A DNA stretch of 64,000 nt from Romanomermis culicivorax (Eukaryota > Nematoda > Enoplea > Mermithida > Mermithidae). A program made the position numbers and the translations under genes. A model generated the notes under the pieces. It was not told where the DNA came from and made no database searches. It worked only from the letters and a program-made list of their open reading frames with translations. Below, one piece after another: positions 1-13,100 of this stretch. The first letter of the stretch is position 1, and every line of letters starts with the position of its first letter. The DNA lies in assembly GCA_963922205.1 (NCBI GenBank), contig CAWUHX010000208.1:248001-312000 (forward strand), given 5' to 3'.

Positions 1-419
1 TGCTTACATGGCAATTCTGGAATACTTTCATCCTTACACTAGAAATATAATATGTGGGAAAAGACTTTGAATTCCTCAAACTCATCATGTAGATAAATGA
101 AGAAAATTTTGCCATTGACCTATTGTACCATGAATCTGAATCTATGAACTAAATATGCAGTGAAAATGCGAATAATATAGAAATTTAGTGATCATACCCA
201 ATATGTTTAATTATCAGAAGAACTTAATAAACTAAATTTAGGATGGGATGTTTATTTAGTCCAGAGAGTTAATCACAGTCCCAGGTAGAAGAGTATTTCT
301 CATAAGCCCCCTATCTGCATTATGCCCTAAAACAACACTTCATTGTAGGGAACAAAATTTTGGAATATTTTCTCTATTTCTACTTTCTCAGATCTGGTCC
401 TTGTGTTATCAATCATTAT

Positions 420-1760
420 ACATGAGACATGGAATGAAAATTGCAAATACTATAACCTTTGACCCATTTTTCGGAACAAAATAAAATTGATTAACTTGAG
501 TTTTTACTGAACAAGGCTTCCAGCTAGTAATGTTAGGTGCCAAGACTATTTTTGAGCAGTTGAACTATAGATGATCAAAATACCTGACATGATATACATG
601 CTTTGAAAGTAAACAAATTTGCATAGTGTTTTCAGTAGTAGGGCAACAACCACCCACAATCTGCCAATTCTGTCATACAAGCGTCCTTTAATATCACGCA
701 GCTTACAGAAAAAGTATGCAAATTTCAAAACACAGTCTTAAAATTGTGTTTTTTTTGCTCATTTATTGTTTGGAGCAATTAGCCAATATGTAATTTTTGA
801 TTTTTGGACATTTAGAGTGCCAATTTTTACGTTTATTGCATATATTTTATTATGGCTATTACTCATTGTTCTTTTCACTATTGACAGATATTTTTTTGCC
901 TACAGTAAAGTTAGACCTGGGATCATTACTGTTTTGGTAGTAGAAATCAGCTAGTTTCAACAATTTATATTTTTTCTCAAGAGTTTCGTTTTTTTCCAGA
1001 CAGACCGAGTGCGGGACAGTACCCCTTACACACGGCGTAGCAGTGCCAAATCAGTGTTTTCCTATCACAAAAGTGCAGTGTCAATTAGAGCAACACTTAT
1101 GATAGATTTTCATAATCATGATTTCATAAATTATATGAATATAGTAATAATGAAATAAAAATTATGGTCTTAAATTATACAACACCAAAAAATGTTGATC
1201 ATTGCAGTTAATGACAATTGGATATGATGTTTTAGTGAGAAAAATACTCTAAATTCTTTAAATGTTTTTAAATCAATTCCCTTGCCCCCAAACAAGGCAA
1301 AAAAACATATGCATGCATGGCAAGGCAGGTTTCTCACGAAATGAAGATATATTTATCGGGAACGAAATTTGTATTCCTCAAACTGATGTTAAACATGAAT
1401 GAACTAAATTTTAGTCTTCATCCACTGTACATAGAGTCTAGAGATTGACTATACATGAATTTTGGGTATCAGGAAGGAAGTTATTTTCAACTGCAGTTGC
1501 CTCACGATGTCTCCAGGGGCCATATTCATGAAGATCACTTACGTCTAGAGCCTACAGAGCAGTCTACATTTAGACCAGGCAGTATTCACAAACAGTTTTT
1601 TGGCTGTCTATCTCTAGATCCATCTATAGACTTTAGCTGGTTAGAAAAAGACTAGTAGAAAGTGTGATATCACCTTCACAATCAAATATTTGTAGCCATA
1701 ATTCTATCAAAAATTCAGACAGAACTTATTGAAAAATGAATTTTCTCCTTTCTGGGGCAA
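420..1760. repeat. Diverged tandem duplicate, left pair member
   Basis: Segments 430-960 and 1670-1760 match 7100-7620 and 7968-8095 in order, with a Harbinger-type MITE inserted into the second copy. Farther on, 2990-3540 matches 9330-9780. An older duplication of about 3 kb therefore covers the left end of the window. Confidence 0.65.
766..954 (+). other. Open stretch encoding a hydrophobic segment, function unknown
   Basis: The plus strand reads openly through a hydrophobic stretch ([20 protein letters not shown]) that would span a membrane. The copy at 7430-7613 keeps the frame, and the two differ by a nine-base in-frame gap. An acceptor-like TTTTCAG precedes the second copy. It could be an exon of an opposite-strand gene or just T-rich intron DNA; I do not recognise it. 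Confidence 0.2.
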
Positions 1761-4113
1761 AAAACTCAAATTTGCAGAAAAAAAGGCTTCTCAAACCATA
1801 AATTTATATATAAAATGTTCAACTATGTGTCAGTGGAAATACTAATAATTTCTAATTTCTTAATCGAATATTTTTTCATCATTATTTCACCATGAAACTT
1901 TCACATGTGATGCGATAGTTGCCAAGGCCTCTTAACTGATAAATGTACACAACAATGTTCCAATATGGAAAAAATCGAATTTCGATCAATTGAATAGAAA
2001 AAGTGGAATAAATTTGTATGCATTGCACATCTAAAATGAAGTTCAGAAGTGTAAAATGCTCTAAAATACTATATAATATATCACTAGCATTTATTGATCA
2101 CCCTAAGGTTACTTGATATTAAACACCTAAATTTCAAAAAACAGCTATTTCAATGAAATGTTTTGCTCTGAATACATTCAGCGCACTAGAGTCACAGGCT
2201 ATATTTTTGGTCTAAAAGTCGACCAATTGGGACAAAATTTCGAACTTTAGGCTTTTTATAAATACCATTTTATTCCAACTATGGTCAATAGACTGATCTC
2301 CTGACTTCAGCTCTTCCATGAATTGGCTCTACGGTCCCATGCATGAACAAACCGCATGAACTCCAAACACTTCAAATATAAACAGCTTGCAGATTGTTTG
2401 AGCTTTGTTTGAGATAGGTTTAAAGACAAAAAAATTTTCTCAAACACTACACAAAGGAAGCACGAACATTTCTCAAACACTCACCATTCATGGCTCCAAC
2501 AGTTCTCAAACACTGTTTGTCCTTAATAAATCATGGGATGTTTTAATGGGCAGGTATGTGTTTGAAACCACTTCTATGCACCTCAGTATACTTGTTACAT
2601 TACTTTGAGAATTTTCTGCTGGGATTTGTCACTGAGCAAATTGTACTTCATCCTATACTTCTCTCATTTCATGAACCAATCGAATAGTAATTCTGGAACA
2701 AACACAAAAAAGTGCATGAATGTTTACTGTAGAGGAAAAAACTAAAAATTTTAGCGAAAAATGGAGCATTTGATGCAAGCATTCCATAAAGTTAATACTT
2801 CTATAAATTGTTGATCTGCAAAATTGACAATTATAGTATGAAAACTTATTGCAAATTTTCATTTCAAATTGTTGTATATCCAGGATGTGTTCCCGCAGGT
2901 ATACACATGTGGTAGATTTAGAACCTTCGCACAAAACTAAAATAACCCACAGTTAGGCCACCCAATCTATGTAATACAATAATCTTCCAAATATGTTCTT
3001 GTTGGGCAGCCTGTTGCTGGCAAAGTTGTGATGAGGAAGTGGACATGCAAATTGACAAAGTGAACAACAGGTGGTGCAGACAATTTGCATAGCAATAGAG
3101 CACCACAGGAAGACGGAAAAATTATTGTGAAATCATTATTGTTTTGATATAATTTTCTTCCTGGTTTATGTCAGCATCCATCAATAAACCTATCACCAGC
3201 AGCAGTCTTCTAATTTGCATAAATTATTTTGTGGTTCGTCAGCCTTCTTTTTAAAATTCGTTTATTTCTTTAGTATACTATTTTAGCACTGTTATTATGG
3301 TAGTAGCGAAGAGCCATAGGCTCAGGGGCTGTTGCTTGCTGACACCAAGGGGAAGGAAGACTGTTTAAAGGATCCTTCAAGTAAGTTCCTTCCTGAGGGT
3401 AAACACTTCCCTCCAGGAGTCCACCAGGAGCCATTGTGAGGCCCCTTGAAAAAAGGTAAGTGAGTTACTGTTGTTGCCAGGTCTGGGGGGACGGAACTGT
3501 TGCACAATATCGGAGACCTAGCCAAGGAACAGTTCTAACTAGTTCAGCCCAAACCTATTTTTCTGGAAACCCTTAGGAAAGACCTGCACAACTTTCTTCA
3601 ATAAAAGAAATTTCTCAACAAAAGAATGCTTGCACAAATTTGCGTAACCTTTGACATAACAGCCTCCTTGATTGACTAAGCTTCTTGTCAATTTCTGGCA
3701 AAGGCTACCTTTTATTTACTGATACATTATTTCTTTTATTTACTGCCACCTAAAACGATCCACAAAACTTAATGAAAGTGTCACAAACAATTTTCAAACA
3801 TGTTTTAAACAAGGTACAAAAAAATTGCTTCAAACACTGTTCGTGCTCTTTGAGAATTGTTTGAACAAAGTTTGTCCAATTGTTTGAGAAATGTATGGAT
3901 CTCAAACACCAATGTGGCATTGTTGGTGCATCAGACTGTAAATTGTTGGCTAGTTAACTTTTGTGCACCTAATTTCTAGCATTAGTGAAATAAGGCTGAC
4001 TTGAGAGAAAAGATTAACATAAACAGCACAGATCATAAAACATTTTATTCAATTTCACTCAGTCTTTCCCATTTCCTGTCTAGTTCATTCATTCTTAACA
4101 CATAACAACTTAC
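1761..4113. other. Intergenic or intron, with scattered 'ctcaaaca' repeats
   Basis: CTCAAACACT motifs recur at 2430-2520 and, mostly inverted, at 3790-3905. The 2990-3540 part pairs with 9330-9780. No gene is seen. Confidence 0.35.
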
Positions 4114-4149
4114 TTGATGCTGGTTTTCGGGATGGAATAGGATGCCGTG
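4114..4149 (-). CDS. Phase-1 exon, Pro/Ser-rich; last one seen
   Basis: A 36-nt exon between TTTTTCAG and GTAAGT encodes [11 protein letters not shown] and sits only 75 bp beyond the previous exon. I find no further exon or terminal coding segment to the left. Confidence 0.6.
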
Positions 4150-7100
4150 CTGAAAAATTATCATTTGTGAGTTTACATCTGTTTCTCCATCTGGTTATTT
4201 GAACCTTGGCTCATTAGAACTTACTTGATGATGATGTTCGAGTTGGTTTCGAGCTAGGAATTGGAGGCACTGGAAAATAATTCCAGTTTTTAATACAAAC
4301 AGTTGATATGTATGGTTACCTATGTTTCATTGCTATTTTCCCCAATAGGTATGAAATTTTGTCTTGCTAACACTTATATAAACCACATATTACTAAACAT
4401 CGGTTAACTTAATATCAAACTGATGATGTTTAAAATTGTTAGTGTTATGTTGACAGCAAAAGCTATGGAAACAAAACGAAATCACTAAAGAATGCAGACA
4501 AAACTGTACTGGTACTTTCTGGCAGTCTTTAATTTGATGAGCTAGGACTTGGATGGTACTTAGATGTGATAAGATTGAATTTTTTCCCAGGATTCTGCTG
4601 TATTCCAGGATGTCCACACCATCCCAGAAGTAGTGAATAAGTGTCTATTCTGCAACAGAACAAAGTGTGATATTGATTCTTCACATGTTTTCAAAATGAC
4701 CCAAAGAATACTTTTTTTCTGCATAGCTTAACAAATTGGTTGCATCTGTACAATCTCAGACAACTTTGATTACGCTGAAAAGAACTTTCTAGGATCTAGT
4801 GTAATAAACTGACTGAGATTCCAACTAGTGATGTGGGCCGAAAAAATTTCCAAATCTGGATATCCATGTTTTTTACACCTTCAGATATCCAGATATCCAG
4901 ATATATCCAGACATTTTCAATGTTGTTTGCAAAGATGTAAAAAAAGTAACATATTAAGCAGTACTGCACAAGGTCAGATACAAAACTACATAATAATAAT
5001 CAATAAGTGCAATAACGTTTCATTTTATATTTACATGAACTATGATTGTTAAAAAAATATGTTACCATTTTTAACTGCGATATCTATATTCTGTTTCTGC
5101 ACTACAAAGATATGTATCAACTAAAGACAAGTGTGTTAAATTCGAGGAATAATTGTTGGCAAGAAGCCAACAACAGTAGCCAATTACTTCTGGGATTATG
5201 GAGCTGCTACCAAAGACACTCCATATTACTCAATGGGACAAAACGGTAGATTGTGAAGGAAGGTACTCAGGCGCCTTAAGGCATGCTGGCAGAGCCAGGC
5301 AAAGTCAAGCTGATGTGGAGTTGTCGATCCACCAGATGCTGGATCAATGATCAATTGTCCCGCAGCATCTCACTGGACAGACCTGGGTAATCTTGTAAAG
5401 AGATTTGAGGCTGGGCGTAGTCGTGACCCATACACCCTTTGGGGTCAGGTCATGATGATTATGACCAGTACACCCGTTGGGGTCTGGTCATATTCTTTTA
5501 TGGAGTTGGAATCCAGTAGTAGGTTGCACTGTAAAAGGTAAAAGTACTGCTCACGGGTTCCTTCTTCCCCTCCTGTTGGTCAGTTTCAAGGCCTGAGGGA
5601 TGTTGAGGATGTACTTAGGGTAGCAGTCATCCCACATCTATGCGAAATTGGTGAATTGGGCGAAGCCACAATTTGACCAAGAAACAGGATGTTTATTCAT
5701 TCTTACAACTTCAGTGTGTTGTGGGCAAGTTGCATCCATGTTCATATATTTGTTTACTTTTTCACCTAGTAAGCAGACTGCCGACAGCCCCAATCAATTT
5801 ACATATTATTAGTATAATATTTTACTATTATTATTAATATATTACTGGGGCCTTTAGCAGAGGAGGGAGCTGCTTTACAAAGCTCCAGCCTTTCCTGGAC
5901 ATTGTTACAGTGAGCTCTTTACGTTTGTGTGAGCTTTTAGGAAGTATCTGGGGGACCCTGATTAGGAAGCTCCTTGAGTGACCTACAGTAGTTTGTTCGA
6001 TACAAGCTGATAGTTTCTTTAGTTATATTGCTGACACGTTTGGATCTAAGCAGAGGATTAAACATAACATGATGACACAGATTCTGAATAATGTTGTTGC
6101 CAATGTTAGGGAGTTAACTTTCGCAAGCTATTGCAAGTTGCAGCATCCTTTTTGTTCATGGATAAACATTATGACACTCATGTCACAACCGAATAGTATA
6201 TGGTCCTTATATAATAGGAACAATTTGTTGTTTTATTTTTGAAACTTTGTGTAATAATGTATCACTAAATTATCAGTAACATTTACTTCTCTTTTGAACA
6301 GTGAAATATCCCTCTATTTCCAGATACCTGGATAACTGGTTTTTACACAACTGGATATCAATGTTTCAAACTATCCATGGGTATATCTTCATATACTGAT
6401 ATCAGATTAACATAACTAGTTCCAATGTATAGATAATAATAACATAAGTTCTGCCACTCCATTCAAACAGTTAATATAAAAAATGTGCTACCGCTTGTTG
6501 TTGTTCTTGTCACAGCTAGATAACTGCTTGGACTTTGAAAAAATCATAAAATCCTTTTGTACCTTTAGCCTAGGAATGAGCTCTCATTTTGCCTGGAATA
6601 AGGTGGAAAATAACTTTCATTCTAGGTAATTGATAATTCCTCTTCTATTGATATACAGATGAACATTCCATTATATGCATACATTGTAATGCTCAAATGA
6701 ATTCGTTAAAAATATATAAAAATTGCATATATCGTCTGAAAATGAAAATTCAAAGTGCAGGAGACAATGACTTGTGAGATATCTCCTCTTCCATGAAATT
6801 AATAATCAGTTTTCTAAATTATTAACAATTGAATACGCTGAATTCAGATTGAAATCAGAAGATCTCCTGCTCATTGCCAAACATTTCATTTAACTCCAAT
6901 CAGCTAGTCCTGTCTCTTATCACATAAGAACGTACTTGGTGGTGTTGATGGTGGTATTGCCGATAGCATAGGAGGTCTTGTGGACGATTGTACTAAAAGA
7001 ATTTACTTGTGAATTTGAACTGTACCATCAAGGTTACTGATAACAAATATTTTATTTTCGTTCCACTCAACAGGCTTGCAAAATAGACATTCAATTCATT

Positions 7101-10100
7101 TCTTGAATAATACAACCCTTGTCCCATTTCCTACTACAAAGTGAAATTGATTCAGTTGAGTTTTTCACTGAACAAGGTTTCTAGCTAATAATGTTAGGTG
7201 CCAGGACTATTTCTGAGCAGTAAGACTATAGATGATCAAAATACTTGACATGCTATACATTCTATGAAAGGAAACAAATTCGCATAGTGTTTTCAGAGTA
7301 AAGCAACAACCCCCCCATAATCTGGCAATTCAAACATATAAAAGTCCTTTGATATCACATAGCTTACAGAAAAAGAATGCAAAATCTAAAATCTAATCTC
7401 AAAGTTGTGATATATTTTCTATACTCATACATTTTCAGAAGCATTCAGCCTATATGGACACTTTTTGCTTTTTTGACATTTGGAATGTCAATGTTTACAT
7501 TTATTGCATATATTTTATTATGGTCATTGCTCATTGTTCTTTTCACTATTGACAGATATTTTTTTGCCTACAGACCAGGCATTATCACAGTTTTGATGGG
7601 AGAGATCAGGTAGTTTTAACAATTTCAAATTTTTATCAAGACAGTTTTTTCCAGACAGAAAGAGTGTAAGACAGTACACTTTACACAGTGTACTGTTCCA
7701 TAATGCACCGTTAAGGCCCTGTCATACTTCACCGCGCGGCACCATGCGGTACTGGCGGGCGCCACGTGGCACCGGTTGTCCTATTCATACTAACAGGCGC
7801 CGCGCAGTACCGCGTGGTGGTTTGTCATACTTCCCCTACTTTTGGATTTTGCTCTTCTCAAAAAATGTGTATTGGTTTAGTTGAAACCTGACGGGGCGCC
7901 GCAAAAATTACAAAAACCTATTCATACTTCAAAAGCGGTACTGCGCGGCGAAGTATGACAGGGCCTTTAGAATCAAATATTGGTAGCTATAACCCTATCC
8001 AAAATTCGGATAGAAGTTATTGAAAAATGTTATGGGATAAATTCCAGAGAGATCTACAGATCAATGTCCAGTTTGCCCCTTTCTGGGGCAAACAATATAT
8101 ATGTGTCTGGTCCAGGATATATTACAATATGGTCCAGGATGTATTAAAATGTGAATTTGTTTAAGCATGTGCCGCCATATGCTGCGATGTATAAAGTTCA
8201 CTCAAAGGTTTCATGTGTTAAAGTCGACTTCCATGTAGAAAGTACGCCTGAACCTTTACTGGATAACTGACTTGGATGTTGAATTGATGAAGCAATGTGT
8301 GCTATAAAATAAAAAAACAGCTGAGTGTCATAGAATCTAATGATATAATGGTCTTACTGATTTTTTAAAAATTTTCACGAAAGATTTTGTTCAGGACACA
8401 TCTTTCATGTGTTCAGGACAAGTTTTTCAATGGTATTTCTAGTGATTTTTTTTCAAAATTGTGTCCCGAGTTTTGGCTTGGAGAAAAAATATTTTGACTT
8501 GGAGAAAAAATCCTTTTCAGATCATACTAATATGCACCACAATGTTACCTTCGAAGGAATGTATGTAGTGTGCATTATTTAATACCAGAGCAATACTGCG
8601 AAATTACTACACTGTAGTGCAATCAAATAAAAATGATGTGTTGTGTATGCTTCATAGATTTCCATATGCTGTATTTTTTTCAAGATAGAAGCAGCATGAG
8701 ACTTTGCCAATTTCAAACAGTGTCTAATTTTCCGAATTTTCTTTTTGTTGATTTCTATACTTGTGATTTCTTCAGCAATAATTGACAAAAGATGCACTGG
8801 TTTGTATGATCCCTTAACTATATCATCGAAAACCCCGTGTACATTTTCCTACAGTTTGATATTCAACTACACTAAATGAAACATGGAATGTTTGAAATTT
8901 TGTTTCCACATGCAGAGGTTTCTCCATTTCATTCCAAAAAATTATAACAACATTCTCTCTATTTTACGAGTTTTAACCTCTTCAACTGTATGGATAAATT
9001 ATTTTGCTGAGTCAAATGTCCAACACTTATACTAATTTGGTAGGATGAGGTAAATATGCACGAAAGATTGGGGGCATACTTTAAGCTTCAGTATTAATAA
9101 GAATGGTAATGTAAAATTAGTAATCAAAACTAGCATTATCAAACTTTAGAGAGTTGTTAATGGGATTGATTGGTTTTCTAGTTGCACCCAGTTGGTTGCC
9201 ATTGTTTTGATTGCCGGCGTTCTCATTGCAGCTCTTCTGATTGTAGCTGCCTCTGTTGTGGCTGTTTTTGTTGTGCCTGCTCTGTTTGCAGTTGTTCTGA
9301 TTACTGCTCTTCAGGTCGCAATTGTTCTGCTTGTGTTGGTTCTGCTTGTTGCTGTCAAAGTCCCTATCTGGAAGTCGACATGCAAATCAACAAATTGGAC
9401 AACTGGTAGCACGGTCTATTTGTATAGCAATGGATACCACAGAAAGAAGAAAAAGTGATGAGGAATTCATTCATTCATTCTTGGTTGCTATAATATTTTG
9501 ATATATGCGGGCGTCCAGAACTATGCATCAGCATCGGTCATGGTCGGTCATGAAGGGCAAGAGGCCCAGTTGATGATGTCTATTGCAGACATCATCAAGA
9601 AGGAAGACCAATCCAGGGATCCTTTGGGTTAGCACTCCTTTGAGATGATTAGGTTCTCCCCTGGGAATCTAGGAGAAGCTGTTGTGGGGTCACTTGAGAT
9701 GAAGGTAAGAATTTACTGTAGTTCCCAGGTCAGGGGGTGTTTTTGGGTGTAATTTGATATGTAAGATCTGGTTTGAATGTAATTCGATATGTTAGTGTCT
9801 GGTTTCAATTTCCTAGATAAAGACATTGAAATTGTTTATGTCTCTATAAACTTCATTTTGACAGTATTGTGGTTTGTTGGGAGATCAATTTTTCCTGCAA
9901 GCTGCAAACAACAAGTCTAAAACTCTAGTCCAAAATTTTTGCGTTCCAAAGTTTTATACTTTGCCAAAATGATCATTTTGTCCTGCGTAATCTTGGGACA
10001 CCTAAGTAACACACCATAATTATATGTTTTAATTACCATAATTTACCAGTAAAGTATTGAGTTCAAAAAAGTCAGGGGTCTTATAGTAAAATGTAAAATT

Positions 10101-13100
10101 TTTTGAAAAAATCGATACTGTCAAGTATGTCTAATAATTTGAAACTGCCAAGTGTGGCAGCTGTTAACTATCATATTTAACGATACTGCTAGCCAGAAAA
10201 TGATTAAAACCATTACATACTGAAAGTATGATTCAACAATTCAACGCTTGTCTTCTCTAAAATTGTATAAGAGCCTTGTAGAACCATAAAGTTTTATGGA
10301 TAAAGTAAAATATTTTGAAATATGTTGAGAGTGGCCAAAGCAGCCACCTCAACTACCAATTGTTGCAAAAAGAGAGCACCTTTCTTGCTGCTCAGTTGGC
10401 TCAGTTGGTTAAAGGGTGCGGACGGTAGCCGCAAGGTCCTGGGTTAAAGTCCCAGACTGAGCCTAACTTTTACTGATGCCCCGAGCAGCGGGAACAGGTT
10501 GCCTCAACAAATAATCAATATTATAGGTCTTGACTATTGTGATTTTTTTCATGCATTCTTCGAAAAATTTTCAAATATGCCTGAGGGACATAGAATTTAA
10601 CAATGAAATGGTTTTACTCTTTTTTCTGAAAATTTCACCAAATTTTTGTTCGGGACACTTTTTTGACATATTTGGGACTTGTTTTTCCATGATTCCATAT
10701 GCTCAGGCCTCGTTTTTGGGGCACATTTTTCATCATTCCTTGAAATGATTTTTACAAAAAAAAAATAGAAAATCGTTTCTCGAAACCATGGAAAATGTGT
10801 TCAAAATACAATGCCTAAGCATAGGTAATCATCAAAAACCTGTCCCAAACACATAAATTAATGTATCCCAAACAAAATTTTTTCTGGAAATTTTGTAAAA
10901 AGATGAGTAAAACTGTTAGAATAGCGTTTTCTTCTATTTTTTGGGAGATATTGCATCATAAATTTCAATGTTTGAGTCAGCCGAGGACCATTGAGGTCAG
11001 TTTTACCTGTTGAAGCTTCAGGAGTACTTTCTAGATTGAAGTCCAATTCTACACATTATAGCTTTGGGCGTACTTCGTAGATTGAAGTCAAATTTTACTG
11101 GTTGAATCTTCCATCATACTTTCTACATGGCAATTGAGTTTTACAGATTGAAGCTTCAGGCATACTTTCTACACCCCCGTTTTGTTCGGCCTGCTTAAGA
11201 AACTTTGGAACAAATAACATTTTCGACCATACTTTCTACACATCCTGTATGGCTCAAAATGTTATATGAATTGGAATTATGGGCTAAACTTCCAACACCC
11301 CTGTATAGCCCCACTCAGTTGAGGCGGCAAACGTTGATGTATATGTTTTGTACACAAGTTTCTTTTGCATACCCCCTATGTTTCAACTATAGGCATAATT
11401 GAAGAATATGCATTTCATAGGTTTTTCCATATGTTCTTCAGGCAGTACTGCATCAAGAATGTTCTTTATTATTTTGTAATCCACTCCAAAGATCCTACTG
11501 GATTCTATGTCAAACATGTCATTTAGTGTAACCAAAGTGATATAGATTCGAAAATTGCCTGTAACTGAGCTCTAGTACTATAAAATTTCACATGCCATAT
11601 GAGTAAATCATGAGAAAAAGATTTCCTACTGTAAGATACCATATTCTAATCATAAATTTAACTGTGTTAAAGTACATTATTGATGAGGTCAAAACTGTAC
11701 ATAACTCTATTCTGATGAAAATGTCACACAGCACTTTGTTGCCCCTAATTTTTTAATTGTCCCGGAAATTTTTCGAAAAGTACAGTACAAATCTTTTCTA
11801 ACTAAACCAAAGTCCCATTGGGCACTAATACTTTCTAGTTATCCTTATATGTAGCTCACCTTTTTCATCCTCTTCATCTGATTCACTGTAATAAGGATTA
11901 TGAAAATACAGATTAAAATACAGTTAAAATTCAGAACTCAGCACTACACTTTATATGATCCTATGATATCAATTCATATGTTGCATTAAATATATAATCC
12001 TGATGGTGTGTTGATACGTTGCTCAACAAGGCTTGTTCAAGGAGAACTGTTCCAATAGAATTCTCGCACAAAGTGCAAGGACAAACAAAAAGCTGACAGT
12101 CTATTAACCATTTTATTGATATTCTCAACTCGACTCAGTGGACGAGAGGATGGCACTGGGAACTGCCAGAATGGCTAGAGGTAAGGTGGTGTGAAAGCAG
12201 ATAGCTTTTATGTCACTTCCCATGAGTTAGCACACAAAATATGCCAAGTGCACTAGTGTGGAGAGCATAAAATAGCATATATTCCTATCCTTTTGCTTAG
12301 AGGTTGTACCCTGGTACTCTTAAGCTGCTTTACCCTGGCTGGAAGTTTTTGTTTATATTTCATTCAACACGGAGGGTCCTGGAGCATATAGAAGGAAGAA
12401 CTTGCATTCACTTTCTCCACAAGGAAAGGTGCCATGGAGTCTATAACTCCTACATTTCGATTGGTTTCAATCCAGTTTTTCTCCTTGACCAGTTCTTTTG
12501 GAGTGCAGGATGAACACACTTCCAGACAAATGACTCAGTATTTGATACAATAATTTTAATTTGATATAATTAGAGGAACAAAGTGAAGTTTATAGCAGGA
12601 ATAATATTCTTTGGAAAACCAAGTCTAACAAGCCTGAATTAGAAACCATTACACATTTCACAAGAAGATGCATTTAACAGTTCAGTGTGTTTGTAACAGG
12701 ACTTTTTGTGAAAAAGTGTACTTTTCTGGTCCAGCATTAGCAGGTTCTGGGTCTATCTGTGCTGATACTTTAGCCAAAGAGAAGTTACTTCACTGTGTGT
12801 TTTCAGTTCTCATACCTCTGATAGGCGTTTGGGTTTTTTTAGACCTGCGAGTTTTTGGGCATCATTGTGTTATGAGACACACCAATAATTGGGTGAGTTT
12901 CTGCATTATCAAATATATAATTGATTCATTTTTTAAATGTTGAATAAAAAAAACATAGGTGAAAGTTTTTGAAGATGCTGAAAGTTCAACAGTCAAAATT
13001 TGTGAGGGATAAATATGAGAACCTTGAGAATTGCATTGAAAACACATTCAGCATGTCTTATTGAGTTCTTTGAAGCCATCATACAACATATTTGCTGCAT

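Noticed and set aside
9192-9458. Hydrophobic Val/Leu/Ala-rich protein
   Set aside because: It arises from degenerate CTG/GTT-type triplets and is absent from the paralogous segment near 3.0 kb.
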